A DNA stretch of 38,740 nt from Chloroflexota bacterium (GCA_028287745.1 JAQBPB010000028.1:1-38740), one strand, 5' to 3'; counted from the first letter of the stretch, positions 17,001 to 25,403 are shown. Notes: generated by a model from the sequence alone, not told the origin. Made by a program: numbers and translations.

Positions 17001-18131
17001 ATGAAAATCCTGATGTTTTCGAAAGCCCTGGTCGCGGGCGTGCAACAGCGCAAGCTGGAAGAACTGGCCGCGCTGCCGGGAGTGGAAAAATTAACCGTTG
17101 TCGTGCCGCCTTACTGGGATGAACCCAGGGTCGGCCGCACTCCGCTGGAGAAAAAGTTTACCAGCGGGTACGAGCTAATCGTGACCCCGATGCGGCTGAA
17201 CGGCCACCACCATACTCATTTCTACCCGGGTTTGGGCCGCCTGGTCAAGCAGCACCGGCCCGACCTGCTGCATGCCGATGACGAGTCGTTTAACCTTTCA
17301 ACCTTTCAGGGCGTCCGGCTGGCCGAACGTTACGGGGCCGTTTCGGTCTTTTACAACTACGCTAACATCTACCGGAATTACCCGCCGCCTTTCAGCCTGT
17401 TTGAAAAATATAACTTCAAACACGCCGCCGCTGCGATGGCCTGCAACCAGGAAGCCTTTGATATTTTACGCCGCCGGGGTTTCGAGAAACCGCTGGATAT
17501 TTGCCCGCAATTCGGGGTAGACCTGGCCGTAACACACCGGACCGAACCGCCCGCCGGGTTCCGCCAGCCCGGCACTTTTACCATCGGTTACTTTGGGCGG
17601 CTGGTGGCCGAAAAGGGCCTGGATACCCTGGTCGAAGCTTGCGCCCGCTTAACCGGCGATTGGCGGCTGGTCTTTATCGGAAAAGGAGCGGCCCAGCCGG
17701 AACTGGAAGCCCAGGTCGAACGGTTAAAACTGACCGGGCGCGTGACGTTCCTGCCGATGGTTCCAAGCACCCAGGTAGCCGCCTATATGAGCGGCCTGGA
17801 CGTTTTTGTACTACCTTCGCGGACGACCGGGAACTGGAAAGAGCAGTTTGGCCGGGTGCTAATTGAGGCCATGGCCTGTGAGGTGCCGGTAATTGGCAGC
17901 GACAGCGGGGAAATCCCTCATGTAATCGGGGACGCGGGCCTGGTCTTTCCGGAAGGCAACGCCGAAAACCTGGCCGGGCATCTACAGGCGCTGGCCGATA
18001 GCCAGGGCTTGCGGAGCCTCCTGGCAGCTAAAGGTCTGGAACGGGTAACCCAAAATTACACCCAGTTACAAATCGCCCGCCAGCACCTGAAGCTATACCG
18101 AAAGGCCCTTAACCCGGCAGAAAATAATTGA
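17001..18131 (+). CDS. GT4-family glycosyltransferase
   Basis: 376 aa. The start is the ATG at 17001 (MKILMFSKALVAGVQQRK), which begins the first beta strand directly; the ATG at 16950 lies inside the previous gene. GT-B landmarks: FTIGYFGRLVAEKGLDTLVE (nucleotide-sugar loop), DVFVLPSR, and EQFGRVLIEAMACEVPVIGS carrying the full EX7E motif. The N-terminal domain has a His-rich acceptor region (NGHHHTHFYPG). It follows the preceding glycosyltransferase by 20 nt, so the two probably act in the same glycan pathway. No export or polymerase genes accompany them, so the end product is unknown. Confidence 0.88.
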   Translation: MKILMFSKALVAGVQQRKLEELAALPGVEKLTVVVPPYWDEPRVGRTPLEKKFTSGYELIVTPMRLNGHHHTHFYPGLGRLVKQHRPDLLHADDESFNLSTFQGVRLAERYGAVSVFYNYANIYRNYPPPFSLFEKYNFKHAAAAMACNQEAFDILRRRGFEKPLDICPQFGVDLAVTHRTEPPAGFRQPGTFTIGYFGRLVAEKGLDTLVEACARLTGDWRLVFIGKGAAQPELEAQVERLKLTGRVTFLPMVPSTQVAAYMSGLDVFVLPSRTTGNWKEQFGRVLIEAMACEVPVIGSDSGEIPHVIGDAGLVFPEGNAENLAGHLQALADSQGLRSLLAAKGLERVTQNYTQLQIARQHLKLYRKALNPAENN

Positions 18132-18258
18132 CATAATATGTTAAAATAGGGTCAGGTTTCGCCAAAAACCAGACTCTGGGTCTTCGTCCCTTGCATAGAA
18201 ATGCCGTTTGGTCTCTCAATTCTATTTACAATAATTCTTGCCAGCCGCCCGTCAAATT

Positions 18259-19971
18259 ATGGAAGAAGTACCGCAATCATCTGAAACTTCGTCACCTCCA
18301 AAAAATCCCAAACTGAAATCCTGGCCGGTGTTACGGCAGGCCGGTTTTGGCCGGTGGTTAATTAAAGATAACGGGGTACTGGCCTGGTCGCGGGTGAACA
18401 CTTCTCGCCTGGGAAAAGCGGTTGGCTGGCTGGAAAACCGCCGGAAATGGGCTTTGCCAGGTACAGCGTTGCTGGTAGCGCTGCTGTTAATAGTACTTGA
18501 ACTGGGCCATTTGCTGTTGCATTACCAGCCGCCGCTGTCACCCCTGGAAAGAGGCCGCCAGTTTTACAACAGCGGGCAATATACCGCCGCCGCCGGGGAG
18601 TTGCGCCAGGAATTGCAACTTAACCCCCGGAATTACGAAGCAAAGTTTCTGCTGGCTCAGGACCTGGTGGCCTTGCGCCAGTGGCCCGCTGCCAGCGCTT
18701 ATTTAAACGAATTGTTGCATGCCGCGCCAAACGACCCCCGGATTTATTACTGGATCGGTCAGGCCCAGCTTGGCAACGGCCAGCCCGACTCGGCGGCGGC
18801 AAGTTGGAACCTGGTGATTTCCCGTGGCGATGAGGCCGCCCGGCCGGTTCAACCCCGGGCCCAGGCCGCGCTAGGGGCGTTACGCTTCCGGCAGGGCCAG
18901 TACGGCGAAGCTTCCCGGCTGCTTTACGCCGCCCTGTCCGGGCCACCCGGCCTGGAAACCGCCGAACAACAACAGGCTTTCTACCTGTACGGGCTGCTTT
19001 TAGCGCGTGACCTGCGCTTTGACGATGCTCGAAACCCTTTGCAACTGGCCCTGAACGCCAGGTTACCGGGCAACCAGTGGGATAACGCCTCTTTGCAGAC
19101 CGGCCTGGAACGGACCGCCCTGCAAGCCCGGACCCTGTTGGAGCAGTTACCGCTGGCGGCGGCCGAAAAAGTGGACGGCGCTAAACGGGCCAGGCTGGCC
19201 TACGCTTACCTGCTGGCCGAGGAGTACCCGGCCGCCGAAGAGCAACTGGCCCAGGTTCTACAGGTCGCGCCTGCTTATACCGACGCGCGGGCTTACCTGG
19301 GAATTGTTTACTGGCGGACTGGCCGGATTGAAAAGGCTCGCACAGCCCTGGACGCGGCCCTGGCCCAGGCCCCGGCTAACCGGCTGGCCCGCCAGAGCCT
19401 GGCCGAACTGATTATTGACCAGCTTCCGGGCCTGCAATTAAAAGGCGAAGACACCGAAAGTTACCGGCAAGAAGTCGAACGGGCCAGGGTTTTACTGGAA
19501 AGCCTTATCGCCGAAAAGCCGGGTGATGCCACCTTGCAGGTCACTTTAGCCCGCTTTCATATCGCCCGGCACGATTACCAGCAAGCCCAACATGCCTATA
19601 AGGCGGCCCTGGAATTTAACCGGCAAAAACCGGTGGCCGGGCTAAATCCGGGAGCGGCCCTTTCGCGGTATTATTCTGAAATCGCCTTCGACCCCTGCGT
19701 GCGGGGGGTGGATAACGGCCTGGAAGCCACTCAGACCTTTGCCGCAGACCCGGAAAGCTGGTACGCGGCCGGGCTAGCCTACAGCCTGTGCGGCCATTAC
19801 ACCAAAGCAGCGCCTTTCCTGGAGAAATCGCTGGAATTGCGGCCTTACTGGCCCCCGACAATGTACCGCCTGGCCGTAGCCTATGCTGCCACCCAGCGCA
19901 CCGCCCAGGCCGACCGGCTGTACTCGCTATTGGCCGACCTTGCGCCGGACCAGGTCTACCAGAGAAGATAG
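18259..19971 (+). CDS. Membrane-anchored TPR-repeat protein
   Basis: About 570 aa from ATG 18259; a TTG at 18238 is an alternative, and neither has a clear ribosome site. A ~70-residue cytoplasmic N-terminus is followed by one transmembrane helix (LPGTALLVALLLIVLELGHL). A long run of TPR-type helices follows, with motif copies such as GRQFYNSGQYTAAAGELRQE, YWRTGRIEKARTALDAAL, ARFHIARHDYQQAQHAYKAA and AGLAYSLCGHYTKAAPFLEK. The repeats would lie outside the membrane. TPR proteins of this kind often organise cell-wall or secretion complexes; the two glycosyltransferases upstream suggest envelope work. No enzymatic domain is seen. Confidence 0.8.
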   Translation: MEEVPQSSETSSPPKNPKLKSWPVLRQAGFGRWLIKDNGVLAWSRVNTSRLGKAVGWLENRRKWALPGTALLVALLLIVLELGHLLLHYQPPLSPLERGRQFYNSGQYTAAAGELRQELQLNPRNYEAKFLLAQDLVALRQWPAASAYLNELLHAAPNDPRIYYWIGQAQLGNGQPDSAAASWNLVISRGDEAARPVQPRAQAALGALRFRQGQYGEASRLLYAALSGPPGLETAEQQQAFYLYGLLLARDLRFDDARNPLQLALNARLPGNQWDNASLQTGLERTALQARTLLEQLPLAAAEKVDGAKRARLAYAYLLAEEYPAAEEQLAQVLQVAPAYTDARAYLGIVYWRTGRIEKARTALDAALAQAPANRLARQSLAELIIDQLPGLQLKGEDTESYRQEVERARVLLESLIAEKPGDATLQVTLARFHIARHDYQQAQHAYKAALEFNRQKPVAGLNPGAALSRYYSEIAFDPCVRGVDNGLEATQTFAADPESWYAAGLAYSLCGHYTKAAPFLEKSLELRPYWPPTMYRLAVAYAATQRTAQADRLYSLLADLAPDQVYQRR

Positions 19972-20086
19972 AACGTGGAACCTGGGTGCGGATAAGGACA
20001 AGGACACTTTCAAATTTTTATGTTACCGTTCAACAGGTTTTGTCAATTTTGTAATAAATTGTTTCCCAAGTTGTAACTTTTCAGCG

Positions 20087-20143
20087 TTGACACCTGATTA
20101 ACCAACCCGTAAAATCCTTTTGTAAGGATGCGCCTTACAAAAG
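20087..20143 (+). promoter_or_regulatory. Sigma70 promoter with inverted repeat at the start site (DivIC/FtsB-like gene)
   Basis: TTGACA (20087-20092), a 17-nt spacer and TAAAAT (20110-20115) form a near-consensus promoter. Immediately downstream, arms 20117-20127 and 20133-20143 make a perfect 11-bp inverted repeat (CTTTTGTAAGG, loop 5 nt) covering the expected transcription start. This is operator-like or a 5'-end hairpin. The gene starts at 20168. Confidence 0.75.
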
Positions 20144-20167
20144 TTACCTGGCAAAGGCGGATATTTA

Positions 20168-20635
20168 ATGAGAGATATACTAAAACTGGTGCGACAGATA
20201 ATTCAGAAACTCTCGGCACACCTTATGATAGCTCTGGTAATTGTCGGTTTACTGGTCTTTATGAGTCTCTTTCTATGGCAGTCACTTCAAATCCAATCGA
20301 TGCAAAACCAGTACGATGCAACCCAGCGCGACCTGGCCCAACGCCAGGAGCGAAATGACCGGTTGCAGGAACACCTGGACTTTTATAAAGGGCCGGGCTA
20401 TATGCTTTATGTCGAGAAAGTAGCTCGTGAAGCGCTCAATATGGTCAAGCCCGGTGAAACGGTAGTCCTGGCGGTGGAGCCGGGCGGCGGTGGCAACCGG
20501 CCAGCCGTTGCCGCCCCTGACGCAAACCCGGTTGGAGCTGGCGTTGCCAAACCTGGCGCGCCCACTGATCAGACCGCCACCCAGAACCAAAAATCGAACT
20601 GGCAGAACTGGTTGGCTTTCTTTATCGGTCAATAA
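20168..20635 (+). CDS. DivIC/FtsB-like septum formation initiator protein
   Basis: 155 aa. Short cytoplasmic N-terminus, one membrane helix (LMIALVIVGLLVFMSLFLW), then an extracytoplasmic coiled coil rich in Gln/Arg/Glu (SMQNQYDATQRDLAQRQERN). The family ending follows: LDFYKGPGYMLYVEKVAREA and MVKPGETVVL, where the P-Y-xxx-A-R-E-L pattern is diagnostic. A Gly/Pro/Ala-rich tail extends beyond the usual family length (~100-120). These proteins form the FtsB-FtsL-FtsQ subcomplex of the divisome and connect Z-ring assembly to septal wall synthesis. It has its own strong promoter at 20087. Confidence 0.85.
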   Translation: MRDILKLVRQIIQKLSAHLMIALVIVGLLVFMSLFLWQSLQIQSMQNQYDATQRDLAQRQERNDRLQEHLDFYKGPGYMLYVEKVAREALNMVKPGETVVLAVEPGGGGNRPAVAAPDANPVGAGVAKPGAPTDQTATQNQKSNWQNWLAFFIGQ

Positions 20636-20703
20636 ACTAATATTTAAAACCTTTTCGCCTTATTAAATCCTTTAACCTTAGAAGTTTGGAGGGAACATAA
20701 AAA

Positions 20704-21306
20704 ATGTCCTTATTCAGTAAAAAAGTTGATCCGGAGATAGCCAGCCGGATTCCACCGGGTCAATCTTTGACCGACCGCTTTCCGGTGCTGCATTACGGCC
20801 CGGTGCCCCATATTGACCTTGAAAAGTGGGACTTTAAAATCTTCGGGCTGGTCGCCGAGCCGGTCCGGTTTACCTGGGAAGAGTTCATGAAATTGCCTCA
20901 GAACCAGATAACGATGGATATTCACTGTGTTACCCGTTGGAGCAAACTGGATACGACCTGGGAAGGCGTCCTTGCCAGCGATTTAATGAAACATATTGAG
21001 CTGAAACCCCAGGCCAAATTTGTAATTGCCCATGCTGAATACGGCTTTACCGCGAATGTACCGCTGGATGTCTTCCTGGACGAGCAGACCATTTTCGCTC
21101 ACAGCTTTGGCGGTAAGCCGCTGGAAAAAGACCACGGCTGGCCCCTGCGCCTGGTAGTGCCCAAGAAATATTTCTGGAAGAGCGCCAAGTGGGTACGCGG
21201 CATCGAGTTCCTGGCCCAGGATAAATTAGGCTTCTGGGAAAGAAATGGTTACAATAACAACGCTGACCCATTTAAAGAAGAACGCTACAGCGAAGATAAC
21301 TGGTAG
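20704..21306 (+). CDS. Cytosolic sulfite-oxidase-fold molybdopterin protein (YuiH-like)
   Basis: 200 aa. A single oxidoreductase molybdopterin-binding domain of the sulfite oxidase superfamily. Visible landmarks are WDFKIFGLVAEPVRFTWEEF, MDIHCVTRWSKLDTTWEGV with Cys75 in the position of the Mo-ligating cysteine, EYGFTANVPLDVF, and DHGWPLRLVVPKKYFWKSAK. There is no Tat or Sec signal, no heme and no dimerisation domain, so it is not a classical periplasmic sulfite oxidase or MsrP. Small soluble members like this have unassigned substrates. Start ATG follows GGAGGG. It is followed by a terminator and so is probably the last gene of its unit. Confidence 0.85.
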   Translation: MSLFSKKVDPEIASRIPPGQSLTDRFPVLHYGPVPHIDLEKWDFKIFGLVAEPVRFTWEEFMKLPQNQITMDIHCVTRWSKLDTTWEGVLASDLMKHIELKPQAKFVIAHAEYGFTANVPLDVFLDEQTIFAHSFGGKPLEKDHGWPLRLVVPKKYFWKSAKWVRGIEFLAQDKLGFWERNGYNNNADPFKEERYSEDNW

Positions 21307-21327
21307 TTCTAAGCAAGTTAGAAGCGG

Positions 21328-21354
21328 GCGGGCAGTCAAACCTGCCCGCTTTTT
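21328..21354 (+). terminator. Rho-independent terminator after the sulfite-oxidase-fold gene
   Basis: Stem GCGGGCAG (21328-21335) with CTGCCCGC (21342-21349), 6-nt loop, then TTTTT. Confidence 0.85.
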
Positions 21355-21359
21355 GGTTT

Positions 21360-22046
21360 ATGACCCGGAGAACACACGTGCAAAATACTTTTATGCGGCT
21401 GCTTAGAAACTTTTGGCTGCTGGTCTTTCGGTCGCTGTATTACCCGCTGGCGCCCCTTTACGACAAAATCAGCCACTACGGCTTTCTGGGGCAGTGGGCC
21501 AAATGGCAGCTAGCAGTGGTGCCGCGCCTGCAGGGAAAACGCGTGCTGGAGGTTGGCTGCGGCACCGGGTCTCTCTTAAAAGTTTTGCTGGAGCGCGAGT
21601 ACAAAGCCTACGGCCTGGACGCTTCCCCGGCTATGCTCAAACAGGCCCGTAAGAAGTTGGACCGGGCCGGGTTCAAAGGACGGCTGGTGCAGGGCAAAGT
21701 CGAGCGCTTGCCTTTTCCCGACAATAGCTTTGAAACGGTTGTCAGTACCTTTCCGACCGGATATATTATGAGTCTGGAAAGTTTAACGGAAATTCAGCGG
21801 GTGCTCTACCCGGCCGGGCGTCTTATTATTGTAGATACAGCCGTCCTTAAGCCCTACAGCCGGGCCAGCCGCTTTCTTATAAGCCTTTACAGCCGGTTGG
21901 GCATCTGGGGCGGCGGCAAGAACAGCCGCCAGAAGGCCGGGGCCTTCTACCTGCCCCTGGCCGGAGCCGGGCTTATCCGGCGCGATGAAACCGTTGAAGA
22001 TGAGTTTGGAGAAGTACATATTATTATCGCCATCAAAGCCTGGTAG
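21360..22046 (+). CDS. Class I SAM-dependent methyltransferase
   Basis: 228 aa. Methyltransf_11-type fold: motif I VLEVGCGTGSLL, the acidic end of strand 2 in YGLDASPAML, then RLPFPDNSFETVVSTFPTGY and LYPAGRLIIVD. The N-terminal ~45 residues hold a hydrophobic/aromatic stretch (LRNFWLLVFRSLYYPLAPLY), which could lie on the membrane. The substrate is not evident; ubiquinone/menaquinone-type and lipid methyltransferases share this layout. ATG at 21360 falls just behind the terminator; GTG 21378 or ATG 21393 are alternatives without better ribosome sites. It lies 66 nt before the ADP-ribosylglycohydrolase gene. Confidence 0.8.
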   Translation: MTRRTHVQNTFMRLLRNFWLLVFRSLYYPLAPLYDKISHYGFLGQWAKWQLAVVPRLQGKRVLEVGCGTGSLLKVLLEREYKAYGLDASPAMLKQARKKLDRAGFKGRLVQGKVERLPFPDNSFETVVSTFPTGYIMSLESLTEIQRVLYPAGRLIIVDTAVLKPYSRASRFLISLYSRLGIWGGGKNSRQKAGAFYLPLAGAGLIRRDETVEDEFGEVHIIIAIKAW

Positions 22047-22112
22047 CAGAGGGCAGCCGCCTTTTAACGGCAGGGGAATTGAACTGACTCAATGGATAAG
22101 TGGAGAATAACT

Positions 22113-23189
22113 ATGCCTGATCAACTGGAGTGGGAAGACCGTTTCCTGGGCTGCCTGGTGGGCCTGGCAATTGGCGATGCCCTGGGCAGCCCGCTTGAAT
22201 ACAAAAGCCGCCAGGAAATCGTAGAGCAGTACGGCGGCCCGGTTCAGGATTATTTGCCCAGGGATAGTATGGTCCTGGTTGCCGGACACGAAGAATATGA
22301 TGTAGAAAATCTAGCGCCCGGCACGCCCACCGAAGACACCCGGTTGACCTTGCTGCATGCTGAAAGTATTGTCGCTACCGGAGGTAAGGTTGACCCGGAC
22401 GATTTCGGGCCGCGTTTTGTAAAACTGCTGGAAACTCCCTGGGCGGCGCACATGGGCCGGACCACTTTTGAATCGCTCCAACAGGCCCGGGCCACCGGGG
22501 ATTACCAGGCCGGACTGGCCGGGGCACGCGCCGCCGGAAACGGGGTCGCCATGCGAGTAGCTCCGCTTGGCCTATTGTACGCCCTGGGTCCGTTCAGCCG
22601 GGAACTTTTCCTGGCCGATTGCGAAAAAGCCGCCCGTTTGACTCATAACCACCCGGTCGCGGTCGGAGCCGGGGTGGCCCTGGCCGAAGCGGTGCGGGTA
22701 CTCTGCCGCCACGAGATTATGCCGGAGGACCTCATGGCGGTCGCCCTGGATACTCTTCAGCCGGGTTACCTGGGCTTGCCGCTGGTAAATAATCCGCTGC
22801 GCCAGAAATTGCTGGTCGCCCAGGATTATATTGAAGAACGCCAGACCCTGGTGGACAATGTAGAATCCAACGACCTGTCGGTAGATTTCTTCCGGATTGA
22901 CCTGAACAACCTGGAGCGCTGCGGCACTACCGGCTACGCGCCCGAATCACTGGCGGCTGCTTTTTACGCTTTCGCGGCCCGCAAAAACAGTTTTGAAGAA
23001 GCGGTGCTGGTGGCGGTCAACGCCGGGGGCGATACGGATACCATCGGGGCTATGACCGGGGCGCTGGCCGGGGCTTATCACGGCCTGGAAGGCATTCCGG
23101 CCCGCTGGCGAGAAGGACTCAGCGGCTATAGCGAGATAGTTGAAGCCGCCCGCGCCCTGTACCGGGTAGCCAGCGCCCGCCAGTCCTGA
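22113..23189 (+). CDS. ADP-ribosylglycohydrolase (DraG/ARH family)
   Basis: 358 aa. The start at ATG 22113 is chosen because GGAG lies 7 nt upstream; an ATG at 22092 precedes it in frame. N-terminal signature GCLVGLAIGDALGSPLEY (Asp22). The metal motif usually TDDT is here TEDT (73-76), with Asp75 kept. A C-terminal signature follows: AVNAGGDTDTIGAMTGALAG (Asp307, Asp309). The family uses two Mg2+/Mn2+ ions to remove ADP-ribose from proteins or small molecules (DraG reactivates nitrogenase reductase). No nif gene or ADP-ribosyltransferase lies nearby, so the target is unknown. The Glu74 replacement is conservative, but it is at a metal-site position. Confidence 0.85.
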   Translation: MPDQLEWEDRFLGCLVGLAIGDALGSPLEYKSRQEIVEQYGGPVQDYLPRDSMVLVAGHEEYDVENLAPGTPTEDTRLTLLHAESIVATGGKVDPDDFGPRFVKLLETPWAAHMGRTTFESLQQARATGDYQAGLAGARAAGNGVAMRVAPLGLLYALGPFSRELFLADCEKAARLTHNHPVAVGAGVALAEAVRVLCRHEIMPEDLMAVALDTLQPGYLGLPLVNNPLRQKLLVAQDYIEERQTLVDNVESNDLSVDFFRIDLNNLERCGTTGYAPESLAAAFYAFAARKNSFEEAVLVAVNAGGDTDTIGAMTGALAGAYHGLEGIPARWREGLSGYSEIVEAARALYRVASARQS

Positions 23190-23260
23190 CCGGGTCAGCT
23201 TAACAGGCTATAAGTATTATTTAAGGGTTATAATTATTTACCCTTTTAGAAGGAAACAAC

Positions 23261-23920
23261 ATGAGTCAAAATGAAGGAACCTCCCTGGAAACAACAATCA
23301 GCCGGATTGTCTCCCGGATAGAAACCAAGAATGCCGCCCGCGAACAGGCCCTGGCCGAATCGCGCCAGGTTATTCGCCACGCCGCTAACTCTATCCGGGC
23401 AATTCACCGCAATGAGCTTGAACAGGCCCAGAAATTATTGGAACAGGGCCGCGAACGCCTGGGGACCATCAAGCAGGTCCTTGCCAATTACCAGGACCTC
23501 TACTGGGCCGGGTATGTCCAGGACGCCCAGAAAGAATACACCGAAGCCCGCCTGACCTATGCCCTGGTTAAAAACGAACCGCTACCCTCACCGGAAGACC
23601 TGGGAGTCGAAGACGCGCCCTACCTTAACGGCCTGGGCGAGGCCGCCAGCGAACTGCGTCGCTATATCCTCGACATCCTGCGCCACGGGCAGGAGTCGAG
23701 CGCCCGCTCCGAAGAACTGCTCGACCGGATGGACGAAGTTTATAGTTACCTGGTGACCATTGATTATCCGGACGCCCTGACCGGCGGACTGCGCCGCACT
23801 ACCGACCTGGTGCGCGGTGTGCTGGAAAAAACCAGGGGCGACCTGACGTTGACCCTGCGGCACCAGGTCCTGGAAGCCGCCCTGGAAAGAGCCGCTCAAC
23901 GAAATGTGGAGGGGCAGTAG
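23261..23920 (+). CDS. Translin-family RNA/ssDNA-binding protein
   Basis: 219 aa, all-helical. The C-terminal half carries the translin signature: YVQDAQKEYTEARLTYALV, GLGEAASELRRYILDILRHG, then DRMDEVYSYLVTIDYPDALT, followed by GGLRRTTDLVRGVLEKTRGD. Eukaryotic translin binds single-stranded nucleic acid as an octamer and forms C3PO with TRAX, a ribonuclease; archaeal and some bacterial homologues exist. The catalytic acidic pair of TRAX cannot be judged with certainty here. ATG follows AAGGA. The gene appears to stand alone, with a dispersed repeat directly after the stop. Confidence 0.8.
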   Translation: MSQNEGTSLETTISRIVSRIETKNAAREQALAESRQVIRHAANSIRAIHRNELEQAQKLLEQGRERLGTIKQVLANYQDLYWAGYVQDAQKEYTEARLTYALVKNEPLPSPEDLGVEDAPYLNGLGEAASELRRYILDILRHGQESSARSEELLDRMDEVYSYLVTIDYPDALTGGLRRTTDLVRGVLEKTRGDLTLTLRHQVLEAALERAAQRNVEGQ

Positions 23921-23927
23921 GAGTAGG

Positions 23928-23945
23928 CAGAGGTCAGTAGTCAGA
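23928..23945 (+). repeat. Dispersed 18-nt repeat copy
   Basis: CAGAGGTCAGTAGTCAGA is identical to 13171-13188. The 12-nt core GGTCAGTAGTCA also occurs inverted at 13356-13367 and 2337-2348. All copies are intergenic, apart from the doubtful short frame at 2336. Confidence 0.75.
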
Positions 23946-24074
23946 AAGAAGAAGTGTGTAGGTAGAGGGCTGGCAGGAATAAAGGCAGGGGTTGGTAAGG
24001 TTAAGGATTTAGCTTGATTCCGCTTTGCCTGTGACCGGCTGGCTTGTTGGTGAGTCATGCTTATTCAGCAGCTA

Positions 24075-24083
24075 TGTTATAAT
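24075..24083 (+). promoter_or_regulatory. Extended -10 promoter of the cysteine desulfurase gene
   Basis: TGTTATAAT, a perfect TATAAT with the TGn extension, lies ~83 nt upstream of the ATG at 24166. Confidence 0.55.
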
Positions 24084-24165
24084 TAATGCTGTTAACCGGC
24101 CCGGCCCGGTAGCCTGTATTGAGGTTTTAAATACAGATGCAGCAGTAGAAAAGCGAGTAGTACCT

Positions 24166-25359
24166 ATGTTGCCTGACGAAAAAAGACAAGTTTATATGGA
24201 CCATGCGGCTACTACCCCGGTTGACCCCGCCGTAGTCAATGCCATGCTCCCGGCCTTTAACCAGTTCTGGGGCAATCCCAGCAGCCTTTACGAGCAAGGC
24301 CGGGCCGCGAACAGCCTGATGGAAACCGCCCGCGAACAGGTAGCGGGGGTCCTGAACTGCCGTCCGGCTGAAATTATCTTCAATAGCGGCGGCACCGAAG
24401 GCGATAACCTGGCCCTCAAAGGCGTAGCCTTGCAGGCCAAACTTAAAGGCCAGGGCAACCATATCATCACTTCGGCTTTCGAGCATCATGCTATCCTGCA
24501 CGCCGCCGAATACCTGGAACAATTTGGCATCGAAACCACCTACCTGCCGGTGAACCGAGATGGGCTGGTGGACCCGGAAGAAGTGCGACGGGCTATCCGG
24601 CCGGGCCAGACGGCGCTAGTCAGTATTATGTACGCCAACAACGAAATCGCCACCATCCAGCCCCTGGCTGAAATCTCTAAAATCACCCGTGAACACGGCA
24701 TCGTCTTTCATAGCGATGCGGTCCAGGCGGCCGGAAACCTGTCGCTGGATGTTCAGGCGTTAGGAGTTGACCTGCTGTCGCTGTCAGCCCACAAGTTTTA
24801 CGGCCCGAAGGGTGTCGGCGTCTTTTATGTGCGCACCGGCATGGAAAAACGCATTTTGTGGCAGCAGCAGGGCGGCAGTCAGGAAAAGAAGCGCCGGGCC
24901 GGGACCGAAAACGTCCCTTATATCGCCGGGACAGCCAAAGCCCTGACCATGGCCGAAGCCAACCGGGCGGAGTATGTCGAACATACCCGGAATTTACGCG
25001 ACCGGCTGCTGCAAGGTATCCAGGAGCGCATTGCGGGCGTTATTCTTAATGGAACTTATGCGCCGGACAAACGCCTGGCTAACAACATCAACCTTTCTTT
25101 TGAGGGTATCCAGGAAGAAGGGATCTTGCAGGCGCTGGACTTACAGGGCATCGCAGCCAGTAACGGCTCGGCCTGTAACGTAGGCGCTATCGAACCCAGT
25201 CATGTTATCAAGGCTATCGGCGGCGGGTCTGAACTGGCCATGGGAACCTTGCGGCTGACCCTGGGCAAAAGCACGACCGAAGCCGACGTGGAGTATGTAT
25301 TGGAGCGGTTACCCAGGGTGGTCGAACGAATGCGCGCCCTGTCGGAGCTGACCGTCTAA
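24166..25359 (+). CDS. Cysteine desulfurase (NifS/IscS class V aminotransferase fold)
   Basis: 397 aa from ATG 24166 (MLPDEKRQVYMDHAATTPVD); upstream in-frame codons give an implausible N-terminus. PLP enzyme landmarks: IFNSGGTEGDNLAL, HSDAVQAAGN, Schiff-base Lys210 in LSLSAHKFYGPKGVGVF, and RRAGTENVPYIAG. The sulfur-carrying Cys337 sits in NGSACNVGAIEPSHVI; the loop differs slightly from the common SGSACTSG. It releases sulfur from L-cysteine for Fe-S clusters, thiamine or tRNA thiolation. No iscU/sufU or mnmA follows directly, so the acceptor is not shown here. It would be useful to the Fe-S-rich operon at 2.5-7.9 kb, but no direct link exists. Confidence 0.92.
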   Translation: MLPDEKRQVYMDHAATTPVDPAVVNAMLPAFNQFWGNPSSLYEQGRAANSLMETAREQVAGVLNCRPAEIIFNSGGTEGDNLALKGVALQAKLKGQGNHIITSAFEHHAILHAAEYLEQFGIETTYLPVNRDGLVDPEEVRRAIRPGQTALVSIMYANNEIATIQPLAEISKITREHGIVFHSDAVQAAGNLSLDVQALGVDLLSLSAHKFYGPKGVGVFYVRTGMEKRILWQQQGGSQEKKRRAGTENVPYIAGTAKALTMAEANRAEYVEHTRNLRDRLLQGIQERIAGVILNGTYAPDKRLANNINLSFEGIQEEGILQALDLQGIAASNGSACNVGAIEPSHVIKAIGGGSELAMGTLRLTLGKSTTEADVEYVLERLPRVVERMRALSELTV

Positions 25360-25403
25360 ACGTTTTATCGGATAAATAACTTTAGCAGGAAGAAAAACAA
25401 ATT

